A DNA stretch of 58,538 bases from Terriglobia bacterium (GCA_030040995.1 JASHOS010000084.1:1-58538); one strand, 5' to 3'. Counted from the first letter of the stretch, positions 15,426-25,210 are shown. Program-made: numbers and translations. Notes: generated by a model not told the origin, from the sequence alone.

Positions 15426-17918
15426 CTACATGATGCTGACGGGATCGACGTCAATCATCACAGAGCGTGGTGGAATCCTGCCTCGGTCGCACTCTGCCGA
15501 CAGGCCGCGCAAGACCCGGTGCAGGTGTGGCCGGGAATTCGCCTTCAAAAGGATTTGAATGCGATAGCGGCCTTTAACACGCGCGAGGGGAGCGGGATGC
15601 GGTCCCAAAATCCGCAGTGTGCGCTCGCCGGCGGCCCTTCGCAGAAAGTTCTCAAGCAGGGCCGCAATCTCCGCCGTCCGCTCGAGCTTCATGTCTTGAG
15701 CGACGATATTGGCGAGGAACGCCGCCGGAGGATAATGCATGACGCGCCGGAAGCTCATTTCCTTGCTAAAGAATCCTGGATAGTTCTGGTCTCGAGCAAG
15801 CCGGATCGCGTAGTGCTCCGGATAAAACGTCTGGACCAAAACGCGGCCTGGGGCAGCGCCGCGGCCCGCCCGTCCGGCAACCTGGGTGAGAAGCTGAAAG
15901 GTGCGCTCGGCGGAACGGAAGTCCGGCAACTGCAGACCCATATCGGCGGAGATGACGCCCACGAGCGTCACGCCGGGAAAATCGTGGCCTTTAGAAATCA
16001 TTTGCGTGCCGACCAGGATATTGATGCGGCGATCTCGAAATTCCGACAATACCCGCAGATAATGCCCGGGGCGCCGAGCCACGTCCCGGTCAAGCCGCTC
16101 GACGCGCGCTTCGGGAAAAAGCTCCCTGAGCTTGTCTTCAATCTTTTCCGTTCCTTCGCCGGCGTAGTGAAGGTATTCGCTGCCGCAGGCCGCGCAGCGG
16201 CTCGGCAGAGGCGCCTCATAACCGCAGTAATGACAGATCAAGCGGTGCTCGCGGCGATGATAGGTGAGACTGATCGAGCAGTTAACGCACCTCTCGACCT
16301 CGCCGCAGCTCCGGCAGAGGAGAAACCAGGCATAGCCGCGATGGTTCAGCAGAATCATCACCTGGCCGCCGGAGGCGAGCTGGGCTTCGAGCTCGGAATG
16401 GAGCCGCCGTGAAATGAGCGCCTGCGTGTGCGTCTCACGAAATTCCTGGCGCATGTCGACGATCTCAACCTCCGCCAAGGGACGCCGGGCAACCCGCTGT
16501 TCAAGCGTCAGCAATTGATATTTGCCCTGGGAAGCGTTCCAATACGATTCGAGGGAAGGCGTCGCCGAACCGAGCACGAGCAAAGCTTTGGCCAGCTTGG
16601 CGCGAACTACGGCCACATCCCGCCCGTGATAACGCGGGGTTTCCTCTTGTTTGTAGCTGGCGTCGTGCTCCTCATCCACCACCACCAAACCGAGCGTTTG
16701 GAGGGGCGCAAAAACTGCCGACCTCGTACCCAGCACCGCCTTCGCTTCTCCCCGCCAGATGCGCCACCATTCTTCCTGGCGGCGCGCATTGCTGAGGCCA
16801 CTATGGAGCATGGCGGCCTGGCTGCCAAACCTTTTTGCAAACTCGGCTTGCATCATGGGAGTCAGCGCAATCTCTGGCACAAGCAGCAGGGCGGAGTGGC
16901 CCTGCTCGATGCAGCGGGCAATCAGCCGGAGATAAATCTCGGTCTTGCCGCTGCCCGTGATGCCGTGTAGCAAGTAGGGGCTGAATTCGGTCCGCTCCAT
17001 AGCGCCTGCGAGCGCCTCTAACGCCGAAGACTGTCCCACCGTGAGGTCCAGCGGCCCCGCCAAGGAAGCCACGAGGGATGGGGCAGCCGCATCCACCTCA
17101 ATCTGGCTTGGGACCACGCGCGCGTCGGAGAGATTGACAATGCCATCCCGCTGGAGCTTTCTTAAGCTGGCCAATGTGGCACGTGCGGTTCTCAAGAGCT
17201 CGCGGTGATCGCGAACAAACCCTTGCTGTTCTTTCAGGGCCTCCGTAATCCGGCGGGCGACCGGCGAAAAGCGCTTCGTTTGCCCATACTCCGCATCCCC
17301 AGCCGAATTCCCAAGCTCTACCGCCAGTACCCTGCGCCGGTCGCGCTCCGTTTCATCGATGGCGATCCAACCTTTCCGGAGAGCCGTAGCAACCGGATCG
17401 GGCGATGACCCCGCAAGCTTCCGCTGGACGGTTTCAAACGCGGCGCCGGGATGCTCAGCCAGATAATCAAGAAGCCTCCAATCGCCGCTCGCGCGCGTTT
17501 CCGCGAGCAAGCTTGATTGGAACTCCACGAGCTGGCGCTCGCCTGCTTCCGTAATCCTTAGGCGGCGCATGCGCCGGCTTTCGGAGCCTAAAGGAAGCAT
17601 GGCGCGAAACACTTCCCCGGGCGGGGCCAGATAATATTCGGAGATCCAGAGGCCAAGCGTCAGGAGCTCCGGCGAAAGCACGGGCGCAGGATCCAGCACG
17701 CGAAGAATCTCGCGCGCCTCGATGCCCGGAGGTATCCCAGCCACCGGCTCCAGCGCGACGCCCGTGGCTTGGCGTGAGCCCAGCGGCGCCAACACACGCT
17801 GCCCCGGACGGATTTCGAGGGAAGGAGGAACACGGTAAGTGAGCGGCTCACGGATGGCTGCCATGACGGCGACCTGAATGAACTTTTCGCGCAGTTCGCG
17901 CTCTGTTCTCGTTACCAT
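15426..17918 (-). CDS. priA: Primosomal protein N' (replication restart helicase PriA)
   Basis: An 830-residue superfamily 2 DNA helicase that reloads the replisome at stalled forks. The N-terminal third (3'-DNA-binding and winged-helix region) is divergent. Walker A is GITGSGKT (319-326) and the DEEH box lies in VVVDEEHDASYKQ. Cysteines of the two zinc-binding knuckles (CRSCGEVERCVNC and CHYCGYEAP...CAACG) follow, with helicase motifs V/VI around ILVGTQMISKGHDFPGV and TQVAGRAGRG. Length fits the family. The start ATG 17918 lies 15 bp after the metF-like stop codon, so the two form an operon. Confidence 0.95.
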   Translation of the reverse strand: MVTRTERELREKFIQVAVMAAIREPLTYRVPPSLEIRPGQRVLAPLGSRQATGVALEPVAGIPPGIEAREILRVLDPAPVLSPELLTLGLWISEYYLAPPGEVFRAMLPLGSESRRMRRLRITEAGERQLVEFQSSLLAETRASGDWRLLDYLAEHPGAAFETVQRKLAGSSPDPVATALRKGWIAIDETERDRRRVLAVELGNSAGDAEYGQTKRFSPVARRITEALKEQQGFVRDHRELLRTARATLASLRKLQRDGIVNLSDARVVPSQIEVDAAAPSLVASLAGPLDLTVGQSSALEALAGAMERTEFSPYLLHGITGSGKTEIYLRLIARCIEQGHSALLLVPEIALTPMMQAEFAKRFGSQAAMLHSGLSNARRQEEWWRIWRGEAKAVLGTRSAVFAPLQTLGLVVVDEEHDASYKQEETPRYHGRDVAVVRAKLAKALLVLGSATPSLESYWNASQGKYQLLTLEQRVARRPLAEVEIVDMRQEFRETHTQALISRRLHSELEAQLASGGQVMILLNHRGYAWFLLCRSCGEVERCVNCSISLTYHRREHRLICHYCGYEAPLPSRCAACGSEYLHYAGEGTEKIEDKLRELFPEARVERLDRDVARRPGHYLRVLSEFRDRRINILVGTQMISKGHDFPGVTLVGVISADMGLQLPDFRSAERTFQLLTQVAGRAGRGAAPGRVLVQTFYPEHYAIRLARDQNYPGFFSKEMSFRRVMHYPPAAFLANIVAQDMKLERTAEIAALLENFLRRAAGERTLRILGPHPAPLARVKGRYRIQILLKANSRPHLHRVLRGLSAECDRGRIPPRSVMIDVDPVSIM

Positions 17919-17933
17919 GGGTTTCCCGCGCCG

Positions 17934-18887
17934 CTACGCCAGGCTGGCTCGAGCATGAGTGGAAACCAGATGCCGATAAAGATCGTTCAGCCGGGTGAGC
18001 ATACGAACGGCAGCGGGAAAATTACGCTTGTTGATGTGCTCGACGTTGAGACCGATCGAGGGAGGGTCAGGAGGGAGATTGTCAAAGACGTCCATCAGGA
18101 TTCGTTGGCACAAATCAAGCGAGCGATCCAAAGCGCCCGGGCGGGCGAGGGGCGGGCTCTCTCGAGATGCTTCTGCGGTCCCACTGGCTTCGCCTTGCAG
18201 CAAGAAGCTATCGAGATCGTCCGGGATATCCGCTCCCAGCCAGCGTAGAAACTCGAGGTCGCGCGGATGGCTCACGGGAGCAAAACTGAGGAAGATACGC
18301 GCCTCAACTCCGTTAAGTTTCTGAATGAGCCACACGATGTCATTTGAATCAAAAAGCACTTGAGTCGTGAAAAACGACAATCCGGCGGCCACTTTGCGGC
18401 GCACCCGCTCTGCCTCGTGCAGACGGCTCGGAATGGTGATGCCGCCGAGCGTTGCGCCGATCCCCGCGGCCGCCACTTGGCGCGCTGCATCTGCGACGGA
18501 TGGTCCAGGATACTCAATGCCGCTGCGTTCTCCTCCCACGAGAACAACGTGCTGGAGATCGAAAATTTCGGCGGTTTTGCGGAACCAGGCCAGTTGGTCC
18601 GCTTCGTAGACGACGCAACGGTTAAGAATAACCTCCATCCCCAGGCCCTTGCGGATACGCTCTCCGAGAATCCGCGGCTCCAGCCGTTCCACAAACTTCA
18701 CCGCTCGCGCCTCGCCGCGCGCCTCGTCGTGAATTTCAGGCAGGTTAATGGCGTCCACGCAGTGCCGGACACTCTCTATTTCCGCCAGCACCCTCTCAAT
18801 AGCCCCAGGCTTTCCGGCGGCAGGCGGTACCATCTCAAAAAGCGTGACAGGAAGGAAGGGACTTGTAAGTTTGGCTCTAAATTCCAC
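17934..18887 (-). CDS. Methylenetetrahydrofolate reductase-like protein (MetF family)
   Basis: A 317-residue TIM-barrel flavoprotein related to MetF, which reduces 5,10-methylene-THF to 5-methyl-THF for methionine synthesis. Family marks are VTLFEMVPPAAGK near the N-terminus (E. coli has FEFFPP with the catalytic Glu), VVLVGGERSG, LGGITIPSR and FFTTQVLFD. GTG 18887 is chosen because AAGGGA lies about 6 bases upstream and the family alignment starts a few residues later; the open frame runs on to 18968. A poorly conserved insert (about 240-275) and C-terminus set it apart from E. coli MetF, so a related C1 role is possible. It is followed after 15 bp by priA. Confidence 0.78.
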   Translation of the reverse strand: MEFRAKLTSPFLPVTLFEMVPPAAGKPGAIERVLAEIESVRHCVDAINLPEIHDEARGEARAVKFVERLEPRILGERIRKGLGMEVILNRCVVYEADQLAWFRKTAEIFDLQHVVLVGGERSGIEYPGPSVADAARQVAAAGIGATLGGITIPSRLHEAERVRRKVAAGLSFFTTQVLFDSNDIVWLIQKLNGVEARIFLSFAPVSHPRDLEFLRWLGADIPDDLDSFLLQGEASGTAEASRESPPLARPGALDRSLDLCQRILMDVFDNLPPDPPSIGLNVEHINKRNFPAAVRMLTRLNDLYRHLVSTHARASLA

Positions 18888-19123
18888 GGCGCTTCCCTTA
18901 AGCTTAGAATGTAATGCGGCGATCCGCAAACCATAATCCGCCAGCCGGCAGACGGCCGGGGCGCTCACATCGTGTAGGGGCAGGATGCCGACGCTACGGA
19001 TGATCGAGCGAAGCCAGCACTCCTTTGGGGTGAAGCTCCTGCCGTCCCCTTGACTACCGTCTCAAAAGTAAACGAGGGTAGGAGAAGCCATACTCCGAGG
19101 CTGCTCACATCCAAGGTGATTCG

Positions 19124-19210
19124 GTAGTGGGTCAGCTTGGACTTGTAGCGGCGAGTTTACCTCGCCAGATGGCGGCATGAAGGTGCCTCTACATCAAACT
19201 GACCCACTAC
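19124..19210. repeat. 87-bp inverted-repeat element (MITE-like)
   Basis: GTAGTGGGTCAG at 19124-19135 is perfectly inverted at 19199-19210 (CTGACCCACTAC), and the pairing extends inward with one mismatch. Between them sits a separate GTAGCGGCGAGTTTACCTCGCC hairpin, so this is a nested palindrome. It lies about 80 bp upstream of the oxidase subunit III gene. No ORF is inside. Confidence 0.6.
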
Positions 19211-19286
19211 GGGTGATTGAATCCTCTTTACGGACGCAGTAAAGTAAAAGTGCGTTTTTGCCTAGCCCGAGAGAGGCCAGAGCCTT

Positions 19287-19967
19287 ATGGGAAGCTCGAT
19301 TCTCATACCTCCGCCGCCAGAAAAGAATGCTCCCGAAAGAGATCCGGGATCGCCGGGCGGAAACGGCGGTGGAGATGGCAGTTTTGGGGGTGGCGGAGGG
19401 GACTGGAATCCGGGCGGCGGAGCCACGCCTGCCGAAGTGTCGATAGCCGGCGTTTGGGTGGCTATCGCCGCGATCGTCATGCTCTTTGCGGCGCTGACCG
19501 GCGTCATGATGATCCGCAAGCGGATTTCCGAAGAATGGGTTGCAACAGCTCTCCCTCCCATAGTTTATTGGAATAGTGTTGTGCTGCTCGTCAGCAGCCT
19601 CACTCTGGAGTTTTCGCGCGGATCGCTTACAGCGGGGCTTTCACGGCGCTTTTTTGTTTGGCTCTACGTCACGCTCGCGCTCGGTATAGCCTTTGTGGCC
19701 GGCCAGGTGATAGCTTGGCGCGAGCTTGCCCAACGGGGCGTATATCTGGCAACCGATCCCAGCAGCTCCTTCTTCTACCTCCTGACGGGCGCTCATGCCC
19801 TGCACCTCCTCGGCGGCATTATTGCCCTCATCATTCTCGTTGTCCAAGCTCCGAAGATCGCGCGCGGACTACGGAGGCGGACTCTGCTCGACGGGACGGC
19901 TGTCTATTGGCACTTCATGTATGGGCTTTGGGTGTATATCCTTTTGCTGCTTGTTCTGAAAGTATAA
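19287..19967 (+). CDS. Cytochrome c oxidase subunit III-like protein (heme-copper oxidase)
   Basis: A 226-residue integral membrane subunit with five hydrophobic segments, the short form of subunit III. The C-terminal half carries family marks: FFYLLTGAHALHLLGG and VYWHFMYGLWVYILLLLVL. It stabilises subunit I and sits in the cytoplasmic membrane. Residues 8-48 form an unusual Pro/Gly-rich extension (PPPP, GGNGGGDGSFGGGGGDW) before the first helix. Subunits I and II are not in the window, but heme O synthase and a DUF420 protein lie downstream beyond the TonB receptor gene, so this is a partial oxidase locus. ATG 19287 has GAGAGG about 10 bases upstream. Confidence 0.88.
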   Translation: MGSSILIPPPPEKNAPERDPGSPGGNGGGDGSFGGGGGDWNPGGGATPAEVSIAGVWVAIAAIVMLFAALTGVMMIRKRISEEWVATALPPIVYWNSVVLLVSSLTLEFSRGSLTAGLSRRFFVWLYVTLALGIAFVAGQVIAWRELAQRGVYLATDPSSSFFYLLTGAHALHLLGGIIALIILVVQAPKIARGLRRRTLLDGTAVYWHFMYGLWVYILLLLVLKV

Positions 19968-20084
19968 AAGCACAGGTGGGATCGTCTAGGAGCGCAGCTT
20001 GCCGTACCCTTTGCTATGTATCCGGCGAAAGTGTGTTGCAGGCTATCCCCTGGCCTTCTGGAGCCTGGAATGGGAGAAACTGAG

Positions 20085-23000
20085 ATGAGATCCGTGTTGC
20101 ATCGCTTAACCGTTTTCTTTGCGGCGCTGGCTCTTGCGAGTGCTGCTCTAGGCCAAGTGACCAGTTCAATTACCGGGACCGTCACGGACAGTTCGGGCGC
20201 AGTCGTTCCTGGCGCCGCCGTGACGATCAGCGACCTGTCCGAGGGTGTCACCAGAAATGTGATGACTAACTCCGCAGGCAGTTACCTGGTTTCTGGATTG
20301 CCCGCCGGTACTTACACTCTTGTTGTCGCCGCGAAGGGATTCGAAACCTACCGAGCGACGGGGATCGTTGTGCAGGCGGCAGAGAAGATTCGCGCCAATG
20401 CCACCCTCCATGTGGGCCAAGTGTCGACTCAGGTCACGGTGCAAGGCCAGAACATTGGCCAGGTGCAGACGGAAAATGGTCAATTGGGCGGCACCATCGT
20501 TGGAAAGCAAGTCACTCAGCTTGTGCTGAACGGGCGCGACTACACTCAACTGGTGTCGCTTGCGCCCGGCGTAAGCAATATGACCGGTCAGGACACGGGT
20601 ACCGTAGGAGTTGTGGGAGAGCCTGCTTACAGCGTGAATGGAGGACGGGTCGAGTACAACAATTGGCAGGTGGATGGCGTTGGCGATATGGACATGGGCT
20701 CCGGGGGTAGTACTAACAATGTTTTCCCGAGCCCCGATGCCATTGGCGAAATGCGGCTCCTGACCTCCAATTACGGCGCCCAGTATGGCGGAGATTCTTC
20801 GGCCACTATGATTGCCGCCATCAAATCAGGCACCAGCCAGTTTCACGGTGACGCGTACGAATTCAACCGCAACTCGGTTTTCAATGCTCGTAATTTCTTC
20901 GAGATACCTGATCGCGGTTTTGAGAACAAGAACGATTTCGGCTACACCTTTGGCGGGCCGTTCTACATTCCCGGCCACTACAATACCGACAAGACGAAAA
21001 CGTTCTTCTTCTGGTCGCAAGAGTGGCATCGGGACATTGTGCCGAATGACTATGACGTTCAGGTGCCCTCAACCCAGGAGCGCCAAGGCGATTTCTCTGA
21101 CGTTTGCCCTGGAACCGATTGCCCGGTGAACCCAGCAACCGGCGTGGCTTTCCCGGGCAATGTTGTTCCCATTGCCCAGCCCGCCCAAGCCATGCTGTCG
21201 CTCATTCCGGCGCCTAATTTTGGCAGCGGAGCACAATCCTTTTACATAGCCAGTCCTTCCTATCCCACCGATTGGTTCGAGAACCTGGTCCGGGTGGATC
21301 AGAACATCACACCCAAAGTCCGGCTGATGGTGCACTACATTCATGACTCCTGGAGCACGGTCAATCCCGGGACGCTCTGGAGCACCGCAACTTTCCCAAC
21401 CATCAATACGGATTTTGGTGGTCCGGCGACCCACTTCGTCACACAGCTCACCGCTAGCGCCTCACCGACGTTGCTGAATGAGTTCATCTTTGGCTACACC
21501 GCCGATCACATCATCTTGAGCAATGTTGGCGCTTGGGCGCTGCCGGCCAACTTCACAATGAAGGGTCTCTTTGATAATGGTTTTGGCGGGAAAATACCGG
21601 GAATCAGCAGCATTTGCTGCAACGCCGAGGACGCCGGTGGCGGAGGTTTTGGGGAAGATCCCGGCTTCATTAATCCGGCCAACCCGAATTACAACGCCAA
21701 TCCCATTTACACTTTCCGGGATATGGTCACGAAGATAGCCGGCAATCATAACTTGACGTTCGGAGGCGACTTCATCGCCTACCAGAAGAATGAGCAGAAC
21801 GGGACCACACCTAATACCAACGGGGAATTGACTTTCAGCAACAGCTCAGCGGTGACCACCGGCAACGCCTTTGCAGATTTCTTAACCGGCAGAATCGCCC
21901 AATATCAACAGCTCAATACGGAGCTGAAGTACTACAACCGTTACAAGACCTTTTCACCGTATCTTCAGGATGATTGGCACGTCACTCGCCACCTCACTTT
22001 GAATCTGGGCTTCCGCGCCGACCTGCTCGGCACTTTTTATGACAAGGATCGGGACGAGTCCAGCTTCGATCCGGTCGCCTACAATCCCGCCGACGCTCCT
22101 GAAATTGACGTGACGGGAAGTATAACGGGAGTAGCCGGCGCCTTGGTTCCCGAAGTAGGGAACGAGTTTGATGGTCTGGTGACATGCGGCTTGAATGGAG
22201 TGCCGGCCAGTTGCGTGAAGGGGCATCTGTTCAATCCCGCGCCCCGATTTGGCTTCGCTTGGGACCCCACAGGCCATGGCACAACAGCGATCCGTGGCGG
22301 TTACGGTATTTTTTACGACCACATGAATGGCAATGAAGCGAATACAGAATCGTTGGAGGGCACGCCGCCTTTTGCGCTGAGTCCTTCGGTATACAACCTC
22401 GTGGGTTATCAGAACGTCGGTGGTACGGGACTCAATTTTCCAATTAGCGCGACGGCGCTCGAGGGGCAAATATTCTGGCCGATGGTACAACAATGGAATC
22501 TGGACGTGGAGCACAACCTCGGAAGAAACACCGTACTTAGCGTAGCCTACGTGGGCAGCAAAGGCACGCATCTTACAGACCAGCGAGACCTCAATCAACT
22601 GGTACCCATACCAGCTTCTCAAAATCCGTTTGAGCCAGGACAGCCCATCACCTCCGCCCTATGCAATGCTGGAGCGCCTTACGTCGTCAATGGAACAACT
22701 GTGACCGGGGGGGCTGCTGTCAACCTGGGCGTCGCGTGCGGCAACGATCCCGATCCTTACCGGCCGTACCTGGGCTTAGGGGATATTACCATGCTCGAAT
22801 CGCAGGCTAATTCCGACTATAACTCGCTCCAGGTTTATGCGCGCAAGGCGGTAGGTCCTGTTAACTTCAGCTTGGCCTATACCTATAGCCATTCTTTGGA
22901 CGATTCCTCGGACCGTTACGGCGTCGCTTTTGTCAATTCCTATGACTTGAAGCAGAACTACGCAAACTCCGATTTCGACGAAACGAACAATATCAGCGCC

Positions 23001-23603
23001 AGCTACGTATGGAATCTTCCATTTCTCCAGCACTCTAACGCGTTGCTTCGGGATACTCTTGGAGGCTGGGAGGTCTCCGGCATTGGAACTTACCACACAG
23101 GAAATCCATTCTCGGTTTCGAACGGCGTCTTTGGCGATAATGCCGGTGTGGCCAACGGAGTCGGAACCGGATCATATCCCGACATTTGTGGCAACATAAA
23201 CGCCGTGCCGTCCCAAACCAATATTCCGGGAATTATTGGCCCGCTCCTATACAATCCAGGCGCGTTCTGCGCTCCTACCGGGCTGACGCTCGGGGATGCT
23301 GGCCGCAACATTCTGCGGAATCCTGCCTTTACCGAGCTTGATACGGGCTTCTTCAAGAACATTCCGATCCATGGAGAAGGAACTTATATCCAGTTCCGGG
23401 TGGAGGCGTTCAACCTCTTCAATACGGCCAATCTTGAGGTCACATCGTTAGCGGTGGCTCAGGGCGCCGTCTCAACGGGATGCTATGCCGGTTCCAACAA
23501 CTCGGCGGGCGCCCCAAGCTGTATCGCCAGCAACACGTTTCTTCATGCGACTGGCGCTCATAACCCGCGCATTTTTCAATTTGGGATGAAGTTCATTTTT
23601 TAG
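20085..23603 (+). CDS. Oar-like TonB-dependent receptor with carboxypeptidase-regulatory-like domain
   Basis: A 1172-residue outer-membrane protein. From ATG 20085 (GGAG 8 bases upstream) there is a signal peptide (LTVFFAALALASAALG). An Ig-like CarboxypepD_reg domain follows (ITGTVTDSSGAVVPGAAVTI...SGLPAGTYTLVV), then a plug-like region (GRDYTQLVSLAPGVSN) and a long beta-barrel ending in an aromatic residue (FQFGMKFIF). NFGYTFGGPFYIPG-type text (here DFGYTFGGPFYIPG) and WQVDGV are typical of the large acidobacterial Oar/TonB group. These proteins probably import or bind large organic ligands; the ligand is unknown. The gene separates coxC-like and ctaB genes that are normally closer together. 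Confidence 0.92.
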   Translation: MRSVLHRLTVFFAALALASAALGQVTSSITGTVTDSSGAVVPGAAVTISDLSEGVTRNVMTNSAGSYLVSGLPAGTYTLVVAAKGFETYRATGIVVQAAEKIRANATLHVGQVSTQVTVQGQNIGQVQTENGQLGGTIVGKQVTQLVLNGRDYTQLVSLAPGVSNMTGQDTGTVGVVGEPAYSVNGGRVEYNNWQVDGVGDMDMGSGGSTNNVFPSPDAIGEMRLLTSNYGAQYGGDSSATMIAAIKSGTSQFHGDAYEFNRNSVFNARNFFEIPDRGFENKNDFGYTFGGPFYIPGHYNTDKTKTFFFWSQEWHRDIVPNDYDVQVPSTQERQGDFSDVCPGTDCPVNPATGVAFPGNVVPIAQPAQAMLSLIPAPNFGSGAQSFYIASPSYPTDWFENLVRVDQNITPKVRLMVHYIHDSWSTVNPGTLWSTATFPTINTDFGGPATHFVTQLTASASPTLLNEFIFGYTADHIILSNVGAWALPANFTMKGLFDNGFGGKIPGISSICCNAEDAGGGGFGEDPGFINPANPNYNANPIYTFRDMVTKIAGNHNLTFGGDFIAYQKNEQNGTTPNTNGELTFSNSSAVTTGNAFADFLTGRIAQYQQLNTELKYYNRYKTFSPYLQDDWHVTRHLTLNLGFRADLLGTFYDKDRDESSFDPVAYNPADAPEIDVTGSITGVAGALVPEVGNEFDGLVTCGLNGVPASCVKGHLFNPAPRFGFAWDPTGHGTTAIRGGYGIFYDHMNGNEANTESLEGTPPFALSPSVYNLVGYQNVGGTGLNFPISATALEGQIFWPMVQQWNLDVEHNLGRNTVLSVAYVGSKGTHLTDQRDLNQLVPIPASQNPFEPGQPITSALCNAGAPYVVNGTTVTGGAAVNLGVACGNDPDPYRPYLGLGDITMLESQANSDYNSLQVYARKAVGPVNFSLAYTYSHSLDDSSDRYGVAFVNSYDLKQNYANSDFDETNNISASYVWNLPFLQHSNALLRDTLGGWEVSGIGTYHTGNPFSVSNGVFGDNAGVANGVGTGSYPDICGNINAVPSQTNIPGIIGPLLYNPGAFCAPTGLTLGDAGRNILRNPAFTELDTGFFKNIPIHGEGTYIQFRVEAFNLFNTANLEVTSLAVAQGAVSTGCYAGSNNSAGAPSCIASNTFLHATGAHNPRIFQFGMKFIF

Positions 23604-23710
23604 AGCGTTGGAAGAGGTTGTCGAGAGGCAGGGAACTTTTCTGGTTCTTTACAGTACGCGGGTTAAGCAGCTAAATTGGTAGGTTACCTGAAATCTTCTT
23701 CCTGCAAGCT

Positions 23711-24634
23711 ATGAGTTCTAACACCGGCAAATTCGAGCAAGTGTCGGGAGTATCCGAAAGCCGTCGGGACCTCGCAACGAAACTTGCCAGCTACTGGAAA
23801 ATCACCAAGCCGGAAGTGAATTTCCTTGTCCTCATGAGTGCGCTGGTGGGCTTTTACCTTGGTTCAACCGGACGGCTAAGCTGGGCGTTGCTTCTCAATA
23901 CGCTCCTTGGGACCTTTCTGGTAGCCAGCGGCACGGCAACTCTCAATGAATATATGGAACGAGACTGGGACGCGCAGATGCGGAGGACCACCCGGCGTCC
24001 TCTTCCATCCGGCAAGCTCCGGCCCGTCGAGGCGCTGATGTTTGGAGTGATCGTTTCCATGCTAGGGGCGGTGATTCTAGCTTGGAAAGTGAATCTACTC
24101 GCCAGTTTTCTCGCCATCGTGACTCTGGTATTTTACCTTGTGGTCTACACGCCTCTTAAGCGCAGAACCGTCTTCTGCACTTTCGTCGGAGCGGTGCCAG
24201 GCGCCATTCCGCCTCTCATCGGATGGGCCGCGGCGCGCGGCAGCCTTTCCGCCGAAGCATGGGTTCTCTATTTCATTTTGTTTTTATGGCAGTTTCCCCA
24301 CTTCATGGCGATTGCCTGGATTTACCGGCGCGACTACGCACGGGCAGGCTATCGAATGCTGCCGCCCGGAGACAGCGAGGGCAGGATGATGGCTCTGCAG
24401 GTGGGGATGTTTTCTCTCCTGCTCGTCCCGGTAACGATCATTCCTGCGCTTATGGGCGATGTGGGTCACAGCTACATACTCGGCGCCGTCGTTTTGGGGA
24501 TCCTATTTCTGTACTACGCACTTCGCCTCGCGTCAGGCAGGTCCAATGCTCTCGCCCGGCGCGTGCTCATGGCTTCAATCATCTATCTGCCGCTCGTCTA
24601 CGCCCTTATGATGGTCAGCAAGATACCGGCCTAG
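23711..24634 (+). CDS. ctaB: Protoheme IX farnesyltransferase (heme O synthase)
   Basis: A 307-residue UbiA-superfamily prenyltransferase that joins a farnesyl group to heme B, making heme O for heme-copper oxidases. The first Asp-rich motif is NEYMERDWDAQMRRTTRRPL (about residues 78-97) and the second region is YRRDYARAGYRMLP. YTPLKRRT and FLWQFPHFMAIAWIYR are strongly conserved in this family. About nine membrane helices are present. No clear ribosome binding site is visible before ATG 23711. Its neighbours coxC-like and DUF420 fit terminal oxidase assembly. Confidence 0.95.
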   Translation: MSSNTGKFEQVSGVSESRRDLATKLASYWKITKPEVNFLVLMSALVGFYLGSTGRLSWALLLNTLLGTFLVASGTATLNEYMERDWDAQMRRTTRRPLPSGKLRPVEALMFGVIVSMLGAVILAWKVNLLASFLAIVTLVFYLVVYTPLKRRTVFCTFVGAVPGAIPPLIGWAAARGSLSAEAWVLYFILFLWQFPHFMAIAWIYRRDYARAGYRMLPPGDSEGRMMALQVGMFSLLLVPVTIIPALMGDVGHSYILGAVVLGILFLYYALRLASGRSNALARRVLMASIIYLPLVYALMMVSKIPA

Positions 24635-24790
24635 AGGAGCTTCGTTTAGCGCGCTGAAGTTGTGGCCTGCTCCGAAAAGTTACACGCCGCCCTCTCCCCC
24701 AAAGGGGGCGAGGATTGAGGTTCATTTGGTGCTTTGCGGATGTCGCGAAGCGACATGACTGGCTGACGCAGCGCCCTGCAGGTAGATCAA
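24635..24790. repeat. Spacer with CCCTCTCCC-type hairpin
   Basis: At 24691-24711 the sequence GCCCTCTCCCCCAAAGGGGG resembles the right half of the CCCCTCACCC...CCCTCTCCC repeat family seen many times in this window. The rest of the spacer shows nothing recognisable. Confidence 0.45.
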
Positions 24791-25210
24791 TTGGCCGTTC
24801 CTGCCTCAAACCTTCCGCTCATTGAAGCGGCGCTCAACGGCGCCGCCGCCGTCCTGTTAGCTTGCGGATACGCCATGATTCGCAGGAAGCGCATCCTTGC
24901 GCACAAATGCTTCATGCTCTCCGGCTTCAGCGTCTCTATCGCCTTCCTTATCGTCTATCTTTGGTTCCACGCTCATTATGGCGACATTCATTTCGCGGCC
25001 CAAGGGTATGTCCGGAGAGTTTATTTCACGCTGCTTACGAGCCACGTTGCGCTCGCCGGCGCGATTGTTCCGCTGGTGCTCATCACGCTTTCGCGGGCGC
25101 TTCGCGGCCGTTTTGCCGCCCATCGAAAAATTGCCCGGTGGACCCTTCCCCTCTGGCTTTACGTTTGCATTACCGGTGTGGTGGTTTACTGGATGCTGTA
25201 TCAGCTTTAG
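24791..25210 (+). CDS. DUF420 (YozB/CtaM-like) membrane protein
   Basis: A 139-residue protein with four hydrophobic segments, belonging to DUF420. Family marks are the N-terminal LPLIEAALNGAAAVLLACGY, KRILAHKCFML with its conserved His, and AHRKIARWTLPLWLYVCITGVVVY. Relatives in Firmicutes (CtaM) are needed for biogenesis of cytochrome aa3-type oxidase, and this gene follows ctaB, as often seen. The start is TTG at 24791 with AGGT about 6 bases upstream; no earlier in-frame start fits. It is probably co-expressed with the heme O synthase gene 156 bp upstream. Confidence 0.85.
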   Translation: MAVPASNLPLIEAALNGAAAVLLACGYAMIRRKRILAHKCFMLSGFSVSIAFLIVYLWFHAHYGDIHFAAQGYVRRVYFTLLTSHVALAGAIVPLVLITLSRALRGRFAAHRKIARWTLPLWLYVCITGVVVYWMLYQL

